From NCBI GenBank assembly GCA_002387325.1, contig DGIN01000023.1:1-16186 (forward strand): 16,186 bases of DNA, read 5' to 3'. The position numbers and the translations under genes were made by a program. The notes under the pieces were generated by a model. The model searched no databases, was not told where the DNA came from, and saw nothing but the letters and a program-made list of their open reading frames with translations. Every line of letters begins with the position of its first letter. The first letter of the stretch is position 1. This DNA is from Bacteroidales bacterium UBA4621 (GTDB lineage Bacteria > Bacteroidota > Bacteroidia > Bacteroidales > Paludibacteraceae). Positions 14,633-16,186 of the stretch are shown here, in pieces.

Positions 14633-14734
14633 TGAATGATGAATTACGAATAATGAATTTTGAATGTTGAATGTCGAGAGCATAGCATCTCCAACTATTC
14701 ATTTTAATTCTTCGTTCTTCGTTCTTTATTCTTT
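14631..14734. repeat. 7-bp tandem arrays in inverted pair, between rel and hemW stops
   Basis: Left array, six heptamers at 14631-14672: AATGAAT, GATGAAT, TACGAAT, AATGAAT, TTTGAAT, GTTGAAT; it starts inside the rel stop codon (14630-14632). Right array, four heptamers at 14707-14734: ATTCTTC, GTTCTTC, GTTCTTT, ATTCTTT; it ends 1 bp from the hemW stop codon (14736-14738). The arms are in opposite sense and separated by 34 bp, so they can form an imperfect AT-rich hairpin. Likely acts as a bidirectional terminator for the convergent genes. Confidence 0.8.
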
Positions 14735-14735
14735 G

Positions 14736-15851
14736 TTATTCCATCAGGTCTTCTGTTATCTGGTTGAGAATATGCAAACCCGACAGGGTGGCTGCTACTC
14801 GCTTGTCTGGCGTGAGACGCAGCAAATGACGTTCAAAGTAGGGAGTAAGCAACGCCGGATTGTGCAGGAAAGAATAGGGAACGCCGTCTGCAGTACGGAG
14901 CCCTAACATAATCCGCTCGTTATACCGGTCGGTCGCTGACAGGTGTTCCGTTTCGCGCACCAATCTATGGTCTTGCACACCTTTTATATAGGTGTTAAGG
15001 TCATCGGGGGTCCATGAGCGGTCAGTGCCGTTGTACGAATGTGCCCCTGCGCCCAAACCGGTATAGGGCGTGTCGTTCCAATAACTGCTGTTATGCCGTG
15101 AACGCCTGCCGGGGAGTGCGAAATTAGACACCTCGTAATGCTCAAACCCCGCTTCTTCAAGACGTTGGACGATATAGTCATACATCGCATTTTCTGTGTC
15201 CTCGTCTGTTTCCTCCACTTCGCCGCGGGCTAACATCCCGCTCAGCGGTGTACCCTCTTCAAACGTCAGACAGTAGGTGGATATGTGCTGCACACCCAAT
15301 CGCAGTGCCTCCTCCACATCTTTCTTTACAGCATCCAATTGTTCTTTGTTCTTAGTTCTTTGTTCTTTGTCCGCAGGTAACCCGTATATGAGGTCTATGG
15401 ATATATTGTCAAATCCTGCGGCTTGTACGGTACATACCGCTGTGCGGGCTTGCTCTGCCGTGTGGCGTCTGCCAATCCGGCGGAGCAGAGTGTTGTCAAA
15501 CGATTGGATGCCGATAGAAAGCCGGTTGATGCCCATCGTGCGCCACGCAGCGGCTTTCTCCGGTGTTATATCGCCGGGGTTGCACTCCAAGGTGATTTCC
15601 ACGGCTTGCAATACGGGCAGTGCGGAAAGCAGGCGGTACAAGTCGTTGGTTTCCAATAGACTGGGTGTGCCTCCGCCTAAATAGATGGTGTCTATCACCC
15701 CCGTCTGTCGCGCTTCTGCGGAGCGGGCGTGCCATTCCTCTATCAAGGCATCGACATACTCTGCCCGGCGACCAAGTTGCGTGGTCGAAAAGAAATCGCA
15801 ATAGAGACATCTGCTCTTGCAAAACGGGATATGTATATATAATCCTGCCAT
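14736..15851 (-). CDS. hemW: Radical SAM haem chaperone HemW
   Basis: HemW is the cytoplasmic radical-SAM protein, related to oxygen-independent coproporphyrinogen oxidase, that binds haem and passes it to membrane respiratory proteins. The 371-aa product starts MAGLYIHIPFCKSRCLYCDF: Cys11, Cys15 and Cys18 bind the 4Fe-4S cluster. Then follow YLGGGTPS, ECNPGD, SIGIQSF, IDLIYGLP, and the HemW-type HNSSYW plus GLGAGAHSY. A C-terminal winged-helix-like part ends the protein. The start at 15851 is set by the promoter; a longer reading from 15899 begins at the -33 TTG. Residues about 161-171 (DKEQRTKNKEQ) are encoded by a heptamer repeat and appear extra to the family between the barrel strand and VEEAL. 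The name is often given as coproporphyrinogen III oxidase (HemN), which I think less likely. Confidence 0.93.
   Translation of the reverse strand: MAGLYIHIPFCKSRCLYCDFFSTTQLGRRAEYVDALIEEWHARSAEARQTGVIDTIYLGGGTPSLLETNDLYRLLSALPVLQAVEITLECNPGDITPEKAAAWRTMGINRLSIGIQSFDNTLLRRIGRRHTAEQARTAVCTVQAAGFDNISIDLIYGLPADKEQRTKNKEQLDAVKKDVEEALRLGVQHISTYCLTFEEGTPLSGMLARGEVEETDEDTENAMYDYIVQRLEEAGFEHYEVSNFALPGRRSRHNSSYWNDTPYTGLGAGAHSYNGTDRSWTPDDLNTYIKGVQDHRLVRETEHLSATDRYNERIMLGLRTADGVPYSFLHNPALLTPYFERHLLRLTPDKRVAATLSGLHILNQITEDLME
15341..15368. repeat. Four 7-bp units inside hemW
   Basis: GTTCTTT, GTTCTTA, GTTCTTT, GTTCTTT lie in tandem within the coding sequence, followed by GTCC. The sense strand reads GGACAAAGAACAAAGAAC, differing at one base from 12227-12243 plus its neighbour in the intergenic array. 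The 28 bp are not a multiple of three, yet the frame is open, so flanking bases adjust it. No opposite-sense arm lies nearby. Confidence 0.8.
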
Positions 15852-15868
15852 AATATCTTTTTGATGTG

Positions 15869-15899
15869 CAAAGGTACGCATAATTTTCCATATACCCAA
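15869..15899 (-). promoter_or_regulatory. Promoter of hemW
   Basis: On the minus strand TTG (complement of 15897-15899), a 20-bp spacer and TACCTTTG (complement of 15869-15876). Transcription should begin near 15863, about 12 nt before the ATG at 15851. Confidence 0.8.
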
Positions 15900-16186
15900 T
15901 CCTACATTGATAAACTACAGACATCACAGGGCAATCGCATCAAACATGGACGATTTTATGCTTCAATTATGGTGTAGCACTAAATTTTATTCTGTAAATC
16001 GCATTGCCGGGGACGCGGACGCCCTCGTCCGCAGACAATTTGGCGCAAACTGAATGAATCTGCAACGTTTATGGAGACGACGCATCCCGCAGCGTCAGGT
16101 TACGAATAACATTCTGTATAGAAAATAGCATAACGCTACACTTATTCTTTCAAAATTATACTAATCAATAGTTCGTTAAAAAACGA
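15900..16186. other. Non-coding, repeat-bearing right flank
   Basis: No open frame here looks like a gene and I see no promoter of the usual form. The stretch contains the right copy of the composite repeat (16003-16098) and is otherwise AT-rich. Any gene to the right begins or ends outside the window. Confidence 0.65.
16003..16098 (+). repeat. Composite palindromic repeat, right copy
   Basis: Element A at 16005-16042: GCGGACG (16015-16021) pairs with CGTCCGC (16026-16032) around CCCT, flanked by GCCGGGGAC and ACAATTT. It is followed by one 20-bp-type unit (AACGTTTATGGAGACGAC) and element B at 16073-16096 (GACGC/GCGTC stem around 8 nt). Order and sequence match the minus strand of 45-160, where three 20-bp units are present instead of one. 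Confidence 0.7.

Noticed and set aside
13667..14683. Open frame of 338 codons antisense to rel
   Set aside because: It mirrors conserved synthetase and TGS codons and has no supporting promoter or domain.

Overview
The window reads as a stretch of a Bacteroidota chromosome, most likely order Bacteroidales. Three things say so. Six genes carry the phylum's own promoter form: a TTG core, a 20-bp spacer, then TAnnTTTG. The gene content is typical: a Bacteroidetes-type topoisomerase IV B subunit, a propeller/Y_Y_Y AraC regulator beside a family 2 glycosidase, and rplM-rpsI-rpsB-tsf. Two small conserved proteins also look Bacteroidales-specific. I cannot name a genus from sequence alone.

Layout. 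1-259 is non-coding and repeat-rich. 338-2245 (+) is parE, followed by a small membrane-anchored protein of unknown function (2357-2767, TTG start). 2923-5262 (+) is a secreted GH2 glycosidase with a C-terminal malectin-like domain. It converges on 5316-7988 (-), a membrane-spanning sensor/AraC regulator that has the input half of a hybrid two-component system but neither kinase nor receiver. After a divergent intergenic region comes the translation operon rplM-rpsI-rpsB-tsf (8473-11366, +). It has a structured leader before rplM and a strong intrinsic terminator after tsf. On the minus strand follow rsmD (11677-12207) and, upstream of it, a pseudopilin-like membrane protein (12292-13050). A divergent promoter region leads to a shortened RelA/SpoT homologue (13193-14632, +), which converges on hemW (14736-15851, -). 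15900-16186 is non-coding and repeat-rich.

How the genes work together. The window is mostly housekeeping: DNA topology, translation, 16S rRNA modification, stringent response and haem trafficking. The one accessory-type unit is the glycosidase plus sensor/regulator pair, which looks like local carbohydrate sensing and use. No phage, transposase, CRISPR, toxin-antitoxin or secondary-metabolite genes were seen.

Most unusual points. (1) Short-period tandem arrays (7, 8 or 9 bp units), mostly arranged as inverted pairs, begin at or next to stop codons in five intergenic regions; one half-array sits in frame inside hemW. (2) The Rel protein keeps an intact ppGpp synthetase and TGS but has lost the hydrolase domain and the ACT domain. 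(3) The regulator appears to signal across the membrane straight to DNA with no phosphorelay. (4) ParE has Leu where the EGDSA quinolone-pocket aspartate is expected. (5) The same composite repeat lies at both window ends in opposite orientation. (6) A long-range stem in the rplM leader suggests ribosomal-protein autoregulation. Three gene starts (GH2, regulator, hemW) are placed downstream of alternative TTG codons because those TTGs are the -33 promoter elements.
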